DNA from: Gammaproteobacteria bacterium | GTDB taxonomy: Bacteria > Pseudomonadota > Gammaproteobacteria > Ga0077536 | Length of the DNA stretch: 36,739 nt | Reading direction: 5' to 3' | NCBI GenBank assembly: GCA_020845935.1 | Contig: JADLEV010000037.1 | Coordinates: 1 to 36,739, forward strand | Part shown: in pieces, positions 18,690-27,530 of the stretch | Layout of the letters: each line of letters begins with the position of its first letter | How positions within the stretch are numbered: position 1 is the stretch's first letter | Program-made: the position numbers and the translations under genes | The notes under the pieces: model-generated | Told to the model about the DNA's origin: nothing | Databases searched by the model: none | What the model saw: only the letters and a program-made list of their open reading frames with translations

Positions 18690-20104
18690 CGGGGCTGGCG
18701 TGCCGCCGGCACTTGTGGCGCGGCCGGTACGTCGAGATGCGCGCGATACAGCAGCTTCTGATTGCGCAGGATGCCGGTGATTACGCGCAATACCCGCCGC
18801 GAGAACAATACCTGCGGATACCACAACCGCAGCCGTTTGATCACGCGCCAGACGGTCTTGCCATACGACTTCATCATCAGCCGGTACAGCTCAGCCGGTG
18901 GCAGGGTCGTCGGCATCAGGAAATGCTGCAAGTCGTACAGCTGCCGATCCTGGGTCAGCAGTTGATCCTTGATCTTGCGATACAGCGTCGTGCCCGGGAA
19001 CGGCGTGGTCGGCGTGACCTCGACCAGCAGTATGGAACGATGTTCATCGACGAAGCGATCGATGGTCGCAAAGTCCGCGGCGGTAAAGTCGGGTTCGACC
19101 AGGAAGCCCGCGCTCATGTTGATGCCGAGTTCGGCGAGCACCGCGATGGCCTGCTCGTTGATGTCGCGATCGGTTTTCTTGCCGATCGATTGCAAGGTCG
19201 CGCTGCGCAGCGATTCGACGCCGGTCATCACCAGAAACAGCCCCACCTTGGCCCAGAGCGCGAACACGTCTCGATCGGCAACGATCGAGTCGGCGCGGGC
19301 ATAGGCGAAATAGCGCTTCTTGATGCCCGCATCGAGCAGCATCTGGCCGAGCTTGCGCATCCGTTCCGGATCGTGAAAAGAGTGATCGTCGCAGAACATC
19401 ACGAAGTCCTCGTCGAGCGCCGCGATCTCCTCGAACACCAGTTCCGGTGCGCGTGGGATGAACAGACCCTGCGAATAGATGCGGCAGGAACAGAAATCGC
19501 ACGGGAACGAGCAACCGGCCGAAGTCCGAATCGCGGCAACCGAATCCTCGAACAGATAGAAGTAACGATCGCGGTAACGGGCGGTGAGGCTGCGATCCGG
19601 CTTCGGCTGCGAATTCAAATCACGTGGCAACGGCCGCGGCGTGGTCCGGACAAAGCCCTGCTCGGTACGCCGGACCAAACCCTGAATCGTGGTGTAATCG
19701 CCAGTCGCGGCGCGCGCGGCACAGATCTCGCGAAAGGGTTCGACCCCCTCACCGAGCACGATCAGATCGACCAGCGGATCGAAGAAATCCTCCGGGCAGA
19801 GCGTCGGATGGTGCCCACCGACCACGGTCAGACATTGCGGCGCCGCCGCTCTGGCCTCGCTCAGCGCGGCCAGAGCGGTCTCGACATGGACGATCTCGGA
19901 AGTGACGCCAACGATGTCCGGCCGGAAATCGCGCAGCGTCGGCGTCAGGTCCTCCGGAGCGACCTCCATATCGACCAGCCGGACTTCATGCTCGCGCGAC
20001 ACTCCAGCGCCGACCAGTTCCAGCCCAAGCGGCTCGATCTTCGCCATATTTTTGAGGCCGATCGTGCGCGGGCCGCACGGCGGGTTGATCAAGAGGATTT
20101 TCAT
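18686..20104 (-). CDS. B12-type radical SAM protein, similar to hopanoid C-3 methylase HpnR
   Basis: The 472-residue protein has an N-terminal cobalamin-binding-like domain (MKILLINPPCG, EPLGLELVGAGV, RPDIVGVTSE, TVVGGHHPTLCPEDFF) without the base-off DxHxxG motif. A radical SAM domain follows, with the 4Fe-4S site C198-x3-C202-x2-C205. A helical C-terminal part begins around LPTTLPPAELYRLMMKSYGK. Blocks such as FCDDHSFHDPERM, KRYFAYARADSI, GVESLRSATLQSIGKKT and TPTTPFPGTTLYRKIKD follow the order I remember for HpnR-type enzymes that methylate hopanoids at C-3. Specificity is uncertain because many class B methylases share this layout. It is divergent from modA and coupled to the downstream MBL-fold gene. 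Confidence 0.75.
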   Translation of the reverse strand: MKILLINPPCGPRTIGLKNMAKIEPLGLELVGAGVSREHEVRLVDMEVAPEDLTPTLRDFRPDIVGVTSEIVHVETALAALSEARAAAPQCLTVVGGHHPTLCPEDFFDPLVDLIVLGEGVEPFREICAARAATGDYTTIQGLVRRTEQGFVRTTPRPLPRDLNSQPKPDRSLTARYRDRYFYLFEDSVAAIRTSAGCSFPCDFCSCRIYSQGLFIPRAPELVFEEIAALDEDFVMFCDDHSFHDPERMRKLGQMLLDAGIKKRYFAYARADSIVADRDVFALWAKVGLFLVMTGVESLRSATLQSIGKKTDRDINEQAIAVLAELGINMSAGFLVEPDFTAADFATIDRFVDEHRSILLVEVTPTTPFPGTTLYRKIKDQLLTQDRQLYDLQHFLMPTTLPPAELYRLMMKSYGKTVWRVIKRLRLWYPQVLFSRRVLRVITGILRNQKLLYRAHLDVPAAPQVPAARQPR

Positions 20105-20238
20105 GCTCGTTGCCCAAGGGAGCGGACGCCGGCACCAGCGCGTTCCGCCTGCGGTGAACTGACGGCGCAGTATATCGGACTTGCGTGCCGCCAGCGATTG
20201 ACCCGATCCTATGCAGGAAACCGCGATGATTGTTCCGC

Positions 20239-21006
20239 ATGCTCAAGTTACCACCCCGATGGCACTCCGTTGCGACCGCGACTCGGCTGGGTGCATTGCT
20301 GGCCTTGGTGCTGGCGCCACTGCACGTGGCAGCCGATGCGACCGTGGCGGTCGCGACGAATTTTGCCGACACCGCGCACAAACTGTTCGCGGCGTTTCCG
20401 CAAGCGGAGCATGGCCAGTTGATCCAGGTCGCAGGCTCCAGCGGTACGTTGTTCGCGCAGATCCGGCAGGGCGCGCCGTTCGATGTCTTCCTGTCCGCGG
20501 ATGAGATTCGCCCGCAAGCGTTGATCGACGCCGGCCTTGCCGTCGCCGGGTCGCGCTTCACTTACGCCCTTGGGGCTCTGGTGTTATGGCGTCCGAACGC
20601 AACGATGCTCGACGCCGAAACGCTGCGTCGCGGCGACTTCCGCCGCATCGCACTTGCCAATCCCCAGCTTGCACCCTATGGCGCCGCGGCACGCGAGGTC
20701 CTGCAGCGGCTCGGGCTGTGGCAAACCCTGCAACCGAAGATCGTGCTCGGCGAAAACATTGGTCAGGCGTATGCGCTGGTCGCGAGCGGCAACGCCGAGC
20801 TTGGTTTCGTCGCCGCCGCGCCGCCGGACCGGACCACCACCGGAGCGCGCTGGGTCGTCGATGCGTCCCTGTATCCGCCGATCCGGCAGGATGCCGTGCT
20901 GCTCCGCCGCGCGGCCGACAACGCCACGGCCCGCGCGTTCCTGACCTGGCTCCGAAGTGATGCCGCGCGCGCCATCATTGCCGGCGACGGTTATCGTCTG
21001 GAGTGA
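20239..21006 (+). CDS. modA: Molybdate ABC transporter, periplasmic binding protein ModA
   Basis: ModA binds molybdate (or tungstate) in the periplasm and delivers it to ModBC. The product has a signal peptide (hydrophobic LGALLALVLAPLHVAADA, cleavage near residue 32). The binding-protein blocks are VAVATNFADTAHKL, VAGSSGTLFAQI, GAPFDVFLSAD, KIVLGENIGQAYALV and GNAELGFVAA. The ATG at 20239 is chosen (255 residues). The best ribosome binding site, AGGAA at 20215-20219, sits better for the in-frame TTG at 20230, which would add three residues. It is the first gene of modABC plus the haem protein. No MoCo riboswitch or ModE-like palindrome was recognised upstream. Confidence 0.92.
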   Translation: MLKLPPRWHSVATATRLGALLALVLAPLHVAADATVAVATNFADTAHKLFAAFPQAEHGQLIQVAGSSGTLFAQIRQGAPFDVFLSADEIRPQALIDAGLAVAGSRFTYALGALVLWRPNATMLDAETLRRGDFRRIALANPQLAPYGAAAREVLQRLGLWQTLQPKIVLGENIGQAYALVASGNAELGFVAAAPPDRTTTGARWVVDASLYPPIRQDAVLLRRAADNATARAFLTWLRSDAARAIIAGDGYRLE

Positions 21007-21009
21007 TCG

Positions 21010-21681
21010 ATGCCGGATCTCGGCCCTCTCGTCCTCACGCTGCAACTCGCCGCGATCACGACGCTGGTATTGCTGCTGCTCGGCACACCGCTGGCATGGT
21101 GGCTGGCATTTACGCGCACACGCATGAAACCGGCGATCGAAGCGGTGACCGCACTGCCGCTGGTATTGCCACCGACCGTGCTGGGGTTCTACCTGCTGTT
21201 GGCACTGGGCCCGGCGACGCCATTCGGCAAGTTCTGGCTGGATCTGACCGGTACGTCACTGACCTTCTCCTTCGCCGGCCTGGTGGTCGCTTCGGTGATC
21301 TATTCGCTGCCGTTCACCGTGCAGCCGCTGCAGGCCGCATTCGAGGCGATGGGCCGTGGGCCACTCGAAGCGGCGGCGATGTTGCGCGCCGGGCCCCTCG
21401 ATCGCTTCGCCACCGTCGCCGTGCCGTTCGCGGCACGGGGCTTCCTGACCGCAACGGTACTGACTTTCGCGCACACCATTGGCGAGTTTGGCGTCGTGCT
21501 GATGGTCGGCGGCAACATTCCAGGCCAGACCCGAGTGATCTCGATCGCGGTCTACGAGCATGTCGAAACGATGAACTACGGCGAGGCGCACGTGCTGTCG
21601 GTGTTGCTGCTGTGTGCCTCGTTCCTGATGTTGCTGGTGGTCTACGCGCTGAACCGCGGCCGGCGCCTGCATGCCACCTAG
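21010..21681 (+). CDS. modB: Molybdate ABC transporter permease ModB
   Basis: ModB forms the inner-membrane channel for molybdate import. The 223 residues contain about five hydrophobic segments. The permease-ATPase coupling loop EAAAMLRAGPLDRF lies in the usual place, followed by TIGEFGVVLMVGGNIPG, a block characteristic of ModB/CysT-type permeases. The ATG begins four bases after the modA stop, and the last 11 bases overlap modC. The substrate is assigned from the ModA and ModC partners. Confidence 0.95.
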   Translation: MPDLGPLVLTLQLAAITTLVLLLLGTPLAWWLAFTRTRMKPAIEAVTALPLVLPPTVLGFYLLLALGPATPFGKFWLDLTGTSLTFSFAGLVVASVIYSLPFTVQPLQAAFEAMGRGPLEAAAMLRAGPLDRFATVAVPFAARGFLTATVLTFAHTIGEFGVVLMVGGNIPGQTRVISIAVYEHVETMNYGEAHVLSVLLLCASFLMLLVVYALNRGRRLHAT

Positions 21682-22813
21682 CAACACTGCCTCGCTGCGA
21701 CTCGATATCCGGATCTGCTATCCGGATTTTCAGTTGGACGTTGGCCAGGATGTCGCGCTCGATGGCGTGACCGCGCTGTTCGGACCGAGCGGTGCCGGTA
21801 AGAGCACGCTGCTGCGGATCATCGCCGGACTTGAAACCCATGCCACCGGCACCGTGCGCTTCGGCAGCGAACTCTGGTCCGATACCGCGCAACGTGCGTT
21901 CGTCCCGCCACACCGGCGCGGTATCAGCTATCTGTTCCAGCAGAGCCGGCTGTTTCCCCATCTGCACGTTGCGGACAACCTGCGCTATGCGGTACGCCGT
22001 GCGCCACGGGCTTTACCTGGTCCGAACCTCGATGAGATTGTCGCCGCGCTCGATCTGGCGCCGCTGCTCGCGCGCCGCCCCGCCGAGCTTTCCGGTGGTG
22101 AAGCGCAGCGGGTCGCACTCGGCCGCGCGCTGTTGTCGCGGCCGCGGCTGTTGTTGCTCGATGAGCCGGTGGCCGCGCTCGATGTCGGTCGCAAGCGCGA
22201 GATCCTGCCGTATGTGCAACGGCTGTTGCGCCAGACCGGCGTGCCGGCGATCTACGTGACGCATGCGATCGACGAAGCGGCGCTGCTGGCCGATCGGATG
22301 GTCGTACTCGACCATGGCGCGATCACCGCCAGCGGCGACATCGCGACCGTGCTGGAACGACTCGACGTGCAGCGTCTGGCCGGCAGGTTCGAGGCCGGTG
22401 TACTCATCGAGGCGCCGATCGTGGCGCACGATCGGCGCTATCACCTGACCCAACTCGACCTGCATGGCCAGCCGTTGACGATGCCGATGGTCGAACTGCC
22501 GGAGGGGCGCCGCATCCGCATTCGCATCCGCGCGCGCGATGTGGCGCTGGCGATTGAACGACCGGTCGGCATCAGCGTGCGCAATGTGCTGCTGACGAAC
22601 ATCCTCGAGATCGTCGAGGAGCCTCGGACCGCATTCGCCGAAGTACTGCTCGACGCCGGCGGCACGCATCTGCGCGCAAGGCTGACGCGCCTTGCCGTGG
22701 CGGAACTCGGCCTCGCGCCGAACCGCCAGGTGTTCGCGTTGATCAAAAGTGTCACCTTCGACCGTCGCTCGTTGCTGCCGGCGCTGGGTGCCCCATCCGG
22801 AGACAATCGATGA
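21671..22813 (+). CDS. modC: Molybdate ABC transporter ATPase ModC
   Basis: ModC is the cytosolic ATPase that powers molybdate import. The 380-residue protein has Walker A GPSGAGKST (38-46), the Q-loop FQQ (89-91), signature LSGGE (140-144), Walker B LLLLDEP (160-166) and the H-loop YVTHAIDE. After about residue 300 a Mop-type oxyanion-binding domain follows (SVRNVLLTNILEIVEE and FALIKSVTFD). The Mop domain supports molybdate rather than sulfate. It overlaps modB by 11 bases, and its TGA overlaps the ATG of the next gene by four bases. Confidence 0.95.
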   Translation: MPPSNTASLRLDIRICYPDFQLDVGQDVALDGVTALFGPSGAGKSTLLRIIAGLETHATGTVRFGSELWSDTAQRAFVPPHRRGISYLFQQSRLFPHLHVADNLRYAVRRAPRALPGPNLDEIVAALDLAPLLARRPAELSGGEAQRVALGRALLSRPRLLLLDEPVAALDVGRKREILPYVQRLLRQTGVPAIYVTHAIDEAALLADRMVVLDHGAITASGDIATVLERLDVQRLAGRFEAGVLIEAPIVAHDRRYHLTQLDLHGQPLTMPMVELPEGRRIRIRIRARDVALAIERPVGISVRNVLLTNILEIVEEPRTAFAEVLLDAGGTHLRARLTRLAVAELGLAPNRQVFALIKSVTFDRRSLLPALGAPSGDNR

Positions 22814-24957
22814 AACGAAAAACTTTTCACGCGACCGCGGTACCCCGCGCCGCACCCGTCTGGCTCATCGTCTTGTCACTTGCCGGAAACATGGCAAGGG
22901 CTGCCGACGCCTACCTCGAAGGCATGGTTACCGGCGCGACCGGTCCGGAAGCCGGTGTCTGGGTCATAGCGGAAACGGCCGAACTGGCGACGCCGCTGGT
23001 CAAGATCGTCGTCACCGACGATGCCGGGCGATTCGTCTTGCCGGAGTTGCCAGAGGCCACCTGGCGCGTCTGGGTACGCGGCTACGGCCTGGCCGATTCC
23101 CAACCAGTCAGTGCTCGACCTGGCGCGCCGGCGCTGGCGCTACGCGTCAGCGCGGCGGCAACGCCAGTCGACGCGGCCAAGGTCTATCCGGCCGATTACT
23201 GGTTGTCGCTATTGCGCCCGCCGGCCGCCGATCAATTCCCCGGCACCGGACCCGGCGGCAACGGCATCGCGCCGCAGCTCGAATCGCAGGCGGCGTGGAT
23301 CAACAATCTCAAGAGTAACTGCCATCTGTGTCACCAGTTCGGCAATCAGGTGACCCGCACGCTCGACCACATGGCGGGGCTCAATCTGGCATCATCACGC
23401 GAAGCCTGGGATTACCGCACCCAGCTTGGCGTGCGTGGCGGGCAGATGTATGCCGCGTTCAATGCCTTTGGCCGCGACAATGCAATGCAGGTATTTGCCG
23501 ACTGGACCGATCGCATCGCTGCGGGCGCCGTACCTCCCGCGCCACCGCGGCCACGCGGGATCGAACGCAACGTCGTCATCACGTTGTGGGACTGGGGTGA
23601 GCCGACCTCGTACATGCACGATGAGATCGCGACCGACAAGAACCAGCCGACCGTAAATGGCGGCGGGCCGGTGTACGCGGTGTCATCCGGGCACGGCAAG
23701 CTCGCGATCCTGGACCCGGCGACCCACGGTGCGCGCGAAATCCTCATTCCGACCCGGGACGACCCGAAGACGATCAGCTCCCGCTTCCCGCCGCCGGGAC
23801 GGCCATCGAATTTTCACGGCAATACCCATCTATGGGGGCTCGAACACCCGGCCGATCCGCACAACCCGATGCTGGATCGTTCCGGCCGCGTCTGGCTGAC
23901 CTCAAAGATTCGCCAGCGCCAGCCGGACTGGTGTGGTTCGGGCTCGCCCCACCCCTTCGCGCAGTATTATCCGTTGCGGATGAGCGTGCGTCAGGCATCG
24001 TTCTACGATCCCAGGAGCGACGCCTTCACCTTGATCGATACCTGCTTCTCGACGCACCACTTGCAGTTCGACAACGATGCCGATCAGACCGTCTATTTCA
24101 ATGAGCTGGCCGGGCCGATCATCGGCTGGATCAATACCCGCGAATTCGATCGCACCCGGGATGAGCAGGCCGCGCAGGGCTGGTGCCCGCAGGTTGTTGA
24201 CAGCAACGGCGACGGCCGCATCAGCCAGCCCTGGAACCTGCCGGGACAAACACGCGATCCGTCGCGTGATACCGAAGTCCGCTACAACCTCTATTCGGTG
24301 ATCCCGAGCCCGGTGGACGATTCCGTCTGGGGCACCAGCGAAAGCTATCCGGGTTATATCGTTCGCATCGACCGTGGCGCGAATCCGCCGGTCAGTTGCA
24401 TTGCCGAGGTTTATCGCGTGCCGGAGCCTGGCTTCGATCCCCGTGGCATTGATGTCGATTCGCAGGGCGTCATCTGGACCGCACTTGCCGGCAGCAGCCA
24501 TCTCGCGAGCTTCGATCGGCGCAAGTGCACGCCAGGCACGCCGGAGCAGGCGCTGGCCGGGACCCATTGTGCGGCCGGCTGGACGCTGTATCGCACCAAT
24601 GGTCCGACGCTCGCCGGAACCGATGTGCCGGCCGATTTCCAGTATTACAACTGGGTCGATCAGCACGATATCTCCGGTCTCGGCCGCGATACGCCGTTTG
24701 CGACCGGTTCGAACTCGGATGCGCTGCTCGCGCTCGATCCCGCATCAGGTCATTGGACAACGCTGCGCGTGCCCTACCCGCTCGGCTTCTTTCATCGCGG
24801 CATGGACGGCCGCATCGACGATCCGGCGGCCGGCTGGAAAGGCCGCGCGCTGTGGGCAAACTACGGTACGCATCTGTTGTGGCACGTCGAAGGCGGCCTC
24901 GGCACGCGCGGCAAATTGGTCCGCTTTCAGATCCGGCAGGATCCGTTGGCGCGGTAA
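22810..24957 (+). CDS. Exported c-type haem protein with carboxypeptidase-regulatory-like and propeller-like regions
   Basis: I recognise the parts of this 715-residue protein but not its function. A signal peptide (about residues 1-32, ending NMARAADA) is followed by a small beta-sandwich of carboxypeptidase-regulatory type (about 35-115, with VTDDAGRFVLPELP). Next comes one c-type haem site, CHLCH (Cys171, Cys174, His175). Then there is a long region with repeated propeller-like strands resembling Vgb/SMP-30-type lyases (NTHLWGLEHP, DRSGRVWLTSKI, DSQGVIWTALAG). Residues 464-472 (DSNGDGRIS) look like an EF-hand calcium loop. Several other cysteines could form disulfides. The ATG overlaps the modC stop by four bases, so it is expressed with molybdate uptake. 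A periplasmic redox or sensing role is a guess. Confidence 0.8.
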   Translation: MKRKTFHATAVPRAAPVWLIVLSLAGNMARAADAYLEGMVTGATGPEAGVWVIAETAELATPLVKIVVTDDAGRFVLPELPEATWRVWVRGYGLADSQPVSARPGAPALALRVSAAATPVDAAKVYPADYWLSLLRPPAADQFPGTGPGGNGIAPQLESQAAWINNLKSNCHLCHQFGNQVTRTLDHMAGLNLASSREAWDYRTQLGVRGGQMYAAFNAFGRDNAMQVFADWTDRIAAGAVPPAPPRPRGIERNVVITLWDWGEPTSYMHDEIATDKNQPTVNGGGPVYAVSSGHGKLAILDPATHGAREILIPTRDDPKTISSRFPPPGRPSNFHGNTHLWGLEHPADPHNPMLDRSGRVWLTSKIRQRQPDWCGSGSPHPFAQYYPLRMSVRQASFYDPRSDAFTLIDTCFSTHHLQFDNDADQTVYFNELAGPIIGWINTREFDRTRDEQAAQGWCPQVVDSNGDGRISQPWNLPGQTRDPSRDTEVRYNLYSVIPSPVDDSVWGTSESYPGYIVRIDRGANPPVSCIAEVYRVPEPGFDPRGIDVDSQGVIWTALAGSSHLASFDRRKCTPGTPEQALAGTHCAAGWTLYRTNGPTLAGTDVPADFQYYNWVDQHDISGLGRDTPFATGSNSDALLALDPASGHWTTLRVPYPLGFFHRGMDGRIDDPAAGWKGRALWANYGTHLLWHVEGGLGTRGKLVRFQIRQDPLAR

Positions 24958-25022
24958 GCGCCGCGGGAGAATCTCGCCGTTTGTTTGTCCTGGGGTGTGA
25001 AACCCGGGAGGTCTCCCGGCGC
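24958..25022. repeat. Imperfect inverted repeat between convergent genes, possible terminator
   Basis: GCGCCGCGGGAGA (24958-24970) pairs with TCTCCCGGCGC (25012-25022) except for a two-base bulge. An alternative local hairpin is CCGGGAG-GT-CTCCCGG near 25004-25019. It lies between the haem-protein gene and the convergent leuD and has no T-run. It may limit read-through. The rest of the gap to 25097 shows nothing more. Confidence 0.35.
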
Positions 25023-25097
25023 GGACACGGCCTGCGCCTGCTTCAAGGCGGGCTGCGCCCGCGACCATGTCAGCGTACGTTGGCGGCGTCCGCTAGC

Positions 25098-25736
25098 TCA
25101 ACAAAACAACCACGGGGCCACGCGTTGCCGCTCGGACTCGAAGGCGCGGATTAACTCAGCGTCCTGCAACGTCAGGCCGATGTCGTCCAGCCCGTTCAGC
25201 AGCCGATGTTTGATCGCGGCATCGATTGCGAACTGGTGCGCTTCGCCGGTCGGCGTGGTCACGGTCTGCGTTGCGAGGTCGATCGCCAGTTGATAGCCGG
25301 GCGACGCCAGCACGGCGCGGAACAGGCCATCGATCACCGCCGCGTCGAGCGTCACCAGCAGCAGCCCGTTCTTGGCGCTGTTGTTGTAGAAGATATCGGC
25401 GAAGCTGGGCGCGACGACGACGCGGATGCCGAAATCGAGCAGCGCCCACGGCGCATGTTCCCGCGATGAACCGCAGCCGAAATTGTCGCGGCCGAGCAGG
25501 ATACTGGCACCGCGATAGCGCGGCTGATTCAACACGAATTCTGGATTCAGCGGCCGCGACGAGCAGTCGGCGCCGGCGACGCCCTCGTCGAGATAGCGCC
25601 AGGTATCGAACAGATTCGGGCCGAAGCCGCTGCGCTTGATCGACTTGAGGAATTGCTTCGGGATAATCGCATCGGTATCGACGTTCGGCCGATCGATCGG
25701 GACGACGATTCCGGTACATTGAGTAAACGGCTGCAT
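25098..25736 (-). CDS. leuD: 3-isopropylmalate dehydratase small subunit LeuD
   Basis: LeuD is the swivelling small subunit of isopropylmalate isomerase in leucine synthesis and works with LeuC. From the ATG at 25736 the protein has 212 residues and shows [23 protein letters not shown], the active-site block [13 protein letters not shown] and NNSAKNGLL. The longer frame to 25778 overlaps the end of leuC and adds no conserved sequence. It follows leuC by four bases. leuB, usually close to leuCD, is not in this window. Confidence 0.96.
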   Translation of the reverse strand: MQPFTQCTGIVVPIDRPNVDTDAIIPKQFLKSIKRSGFGPNLFDTWRYLDEGVAGADCSSRPLNPEFVLNQPRYRGASILLGRDNFGCGSSREHAPWALLDFGIRVVVAPSFADIFYNNSAKNGLLLVTLDAAVIDGLFRAVLASPGYQLAIDLATQTVTTPTGEAHQFAIDAAIKHRLLNGLDDIGLTLQDAELIRAFESERQRVAPWLFC

Positions 25737-25740
25737 CAGA

Positions 25741-27144
25741 TCAGTTCCAGTTGCGGATATCGACGAAATGGCCGGCAATCGCCGCGGCCGCCGCCATCGC
25801 AGGACTCACGAGATGGGTACGGCTGCCACGTCCCTGCCGCCCTTCAAAATTGCGATTGCTGGTCGCGGCGCAACGCTCGCCCGGCGCCAGTTGATCCGGA
25901 TTCATGCCGAGACACATCGAACAGCCCGGATCGCGCCATTCGAATCCGGCATCGCGAAAAACCCGATCGAGCCCCTCGGCTTCGGCCTGCTGCTTGACCA
26001 GACCCGAGCCCGGTACGACCAGAACCTGCCGCACGTTCGCGGCGCGCTGGCGCCCTCGGATCACCGCCGCCGCAGCCCGCAGGTCCTCCAGCCGTGAATT
26101 GGTGCACGAGCCGATGAACACTTTGTCGATGGCGATGTCGGTGATCGCGGTGCCCGGTTTGAGATCCATATAGGCCAGGGCGTGGCGCAGACCTTCACGG
26201 CGCACCGGATCCGCTTCGGCGGCCGCATCAGGGACGCGGCCGGTCACCGGCACGACCATCTCTGGCGAGGTACCCCAGGTCACCTGCGGCGCAAGCAGGG
26301 CGGCATCCACGACGACTTCCCGGTCGAAGTGCGCGTCAGTGTCACTGTGTAGATCACGCCAGCTCGCTACTGCCTGTTGCCACAGTGCACCCTTCGGTGC
26401 GTAGGGGCGTCCTTCGAGATAGGACAGGGTCGTGTCATCGACTGCGACCATACCGGCCCGCGCACCCGCTTCGATCGACATGTTGCACACGGTCATCCGC
26501 TCGGCGAGCGTCATCCGTTCAATCGCGCTGCCGGCATATTCGATGGAGTGGCCGGTTGCGCCTGCGGTGCCGATCTTGCCGATCAGCGCGAGCACGAGGT
26601 CCTTGGCGCCAACGCCCGTGCTCGGCACACCGTCGAAGCGCACCCGCATGTTTGCCGCCTTGCGCAACACCAGACACTGCGTTGCCAGGACGTGCTCGAC
26701 CTCGGAGGTCCCGATGCCGAATGCGAGCGCACCCAGCGCGCCGTTGGTCGAGGTATGCGAATCGCCGCAGACGATGGTCATGCCCGGCAGACTGAGCCCC
26801 TGTTCCGGCCCCATCACGTGAACGATGCCTTGCCGCGGATCGCCGACATCGAAATGAGTGATGCGATGCAGACCACAATTGGCCTTTAGCGTTTCGAGCT
26901 GCAGCCGGGCAATCGGATCGGTGACGTTGCGCTGATCGACCGTCGGCACGTTGTGATCCGAAACCGCGACATTGGCGTCGCGCCGCCACAGCTTCCGGCC
27001 GGCGAGTTGCAGCCCTTCGAAGGCCTGCGGTGACGTGACCTCGTGGACCAGATGACGATCGATGTAGATCAGCGCGGTACCATCGTCGTAGGTGCGAACG
27101 ACGTGCGCGTCCCAGATTTTGTCGTACAGCGTCTTGCCTGCCAT
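25741..27144 (-). CDS. leuC: 3-isopropylmalate dehydratase large subunit LeuC
   Basis: LeuC carries the 4Fe-4S cluster that isomerises 2- to 3-isopropylmalate. The 467-residue protein begins [16 protein letters not shown] and has the substrate loop [20 protein letters not shown]. The three cluster ligands are Cys347 (GSCTNSR), Cys408 and Cys411 (CSMCLGMN), essentially as in E. coli. A GAAGAG ribosome binding site lies 6 bases before the ATG. The 96 bp upstream contain TAGAAT as a possible -10 element but no clear -35, and no leader peptide with Leu codons was seen. Confidence 0.97.
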   Translation of the reverse strand: MAGKTLYDKIWDAHVVRTYDDGTALIYIDRHLVHEVTSPQAFEGLQLAGRKLWRRDANVAVSDHNVPTVDQRNVTDPIARLQLETLKANCGLHRITHFDVGDPRQGIVHVMGPEQGLSLPGMTIVCGDSHTSTNGALGALAFGIGTSEVEHVLATQCLVLRKAANMRVRFDGVPSTGVGAKDLVLALIGKIGTAGATGHSIEYAGSAIERMTLAERMTVCNMSIEAGARAGMVAVDDTTLSYLEGRPYAPKGALWQQAVASWRDLHSDTDAHFDREVVVDAALLAPQVTWGTSPEMVVPVTGRVPDAAAEADPVRREGLRHALAYMDLKPGTAITDIAIDKVFIGSCTNSRLEDLRAAAAVIRGRQRAANVRQVLVVPGSGLVKQQAEAEGLDRVFRDAGFEWRDPGCSMCLGMNPDQLAPGERCAATSNRNFEGRQGRGSRTHLVSPAMAAAAAIAGHFVDIRNWN

Positions 27145-27240
27145 GTGCGGCTCTTCGTTACCAGAGAATGCGGGACGCGAATTCTACAGCGTACGACCGC
27201 CGGCCGCACGGGACACCAAGGCTTCGGAAGGGATGTGCCG

Positions 27241-27516
27241 TTATACGCGCAGATCGATGAAGACCCCTTTGCCGGAGGGCCGCGCCGCGCCGCCCATCTG
27301 CACGATCAACGCTTCGAGCGCGGATCGGTATGGCACGGCCAGCGCGGCCCGATCCCGGGGCATGCGCGCTTGCAGGCCAGCGTCGGGCGGGCCGTGATCC
27401 GTGACTGTGGTCGAGGCGGTTGTCTGTCGCCCCGGAGGCACATGTGTGGGCGTGAACCTGGGCGCCGCCCAGACGAAGGTCGCCGCCGCGTACAGTGAGA
27501 CTGGATCGATCACCAT
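27241..27516 (-). CDS. Small protein of unknown function, downstream of a prolyl isomerase
   Basis: I do not recognise this 91-residue product. It starts MVIDPVSLYAAATFVWAAP, has a Pro/Thr-rich middle, and ends with an Ala-rich helix-like segment and GKGVFIDLRV. The ATG at 27516 has a good GAGAGGG ribosome binding site 6 bases upstream and lies 14 bases after the stop of the parvulin gene, so the two are probably co-transcribed. The frame is open to 27591, but those residues overlap the neighbour. Coding status rests on the ribosome binding site, spacing and a plausible N-terminus. Confidence 0.55.
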   Translation of the reverse strand: MVIDPVSLYAAATFVWAAPRFTPTHVPPGRQTTASTTVTDHGPPDAGLQARMPRDRAALAVPYRSALEALIVQMGGAARPSGKGVFIDLRV

Positions 27517-27530
27517 GATCTGCCCTCTCG

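Noticed and set aside
20105-20238. ModE operator or MoCo riboswitch before modA
   Set aside because: I looked for a TATAT-type palindrome and for a long structured leader. The gap is only about 130 bp and shows neither clearly.
18713-20422. 569-codon plus-strand open frame
   Set aside because: It is antisense to the radical SAM gene and then runs into modA in a different frame. It has no motifs.
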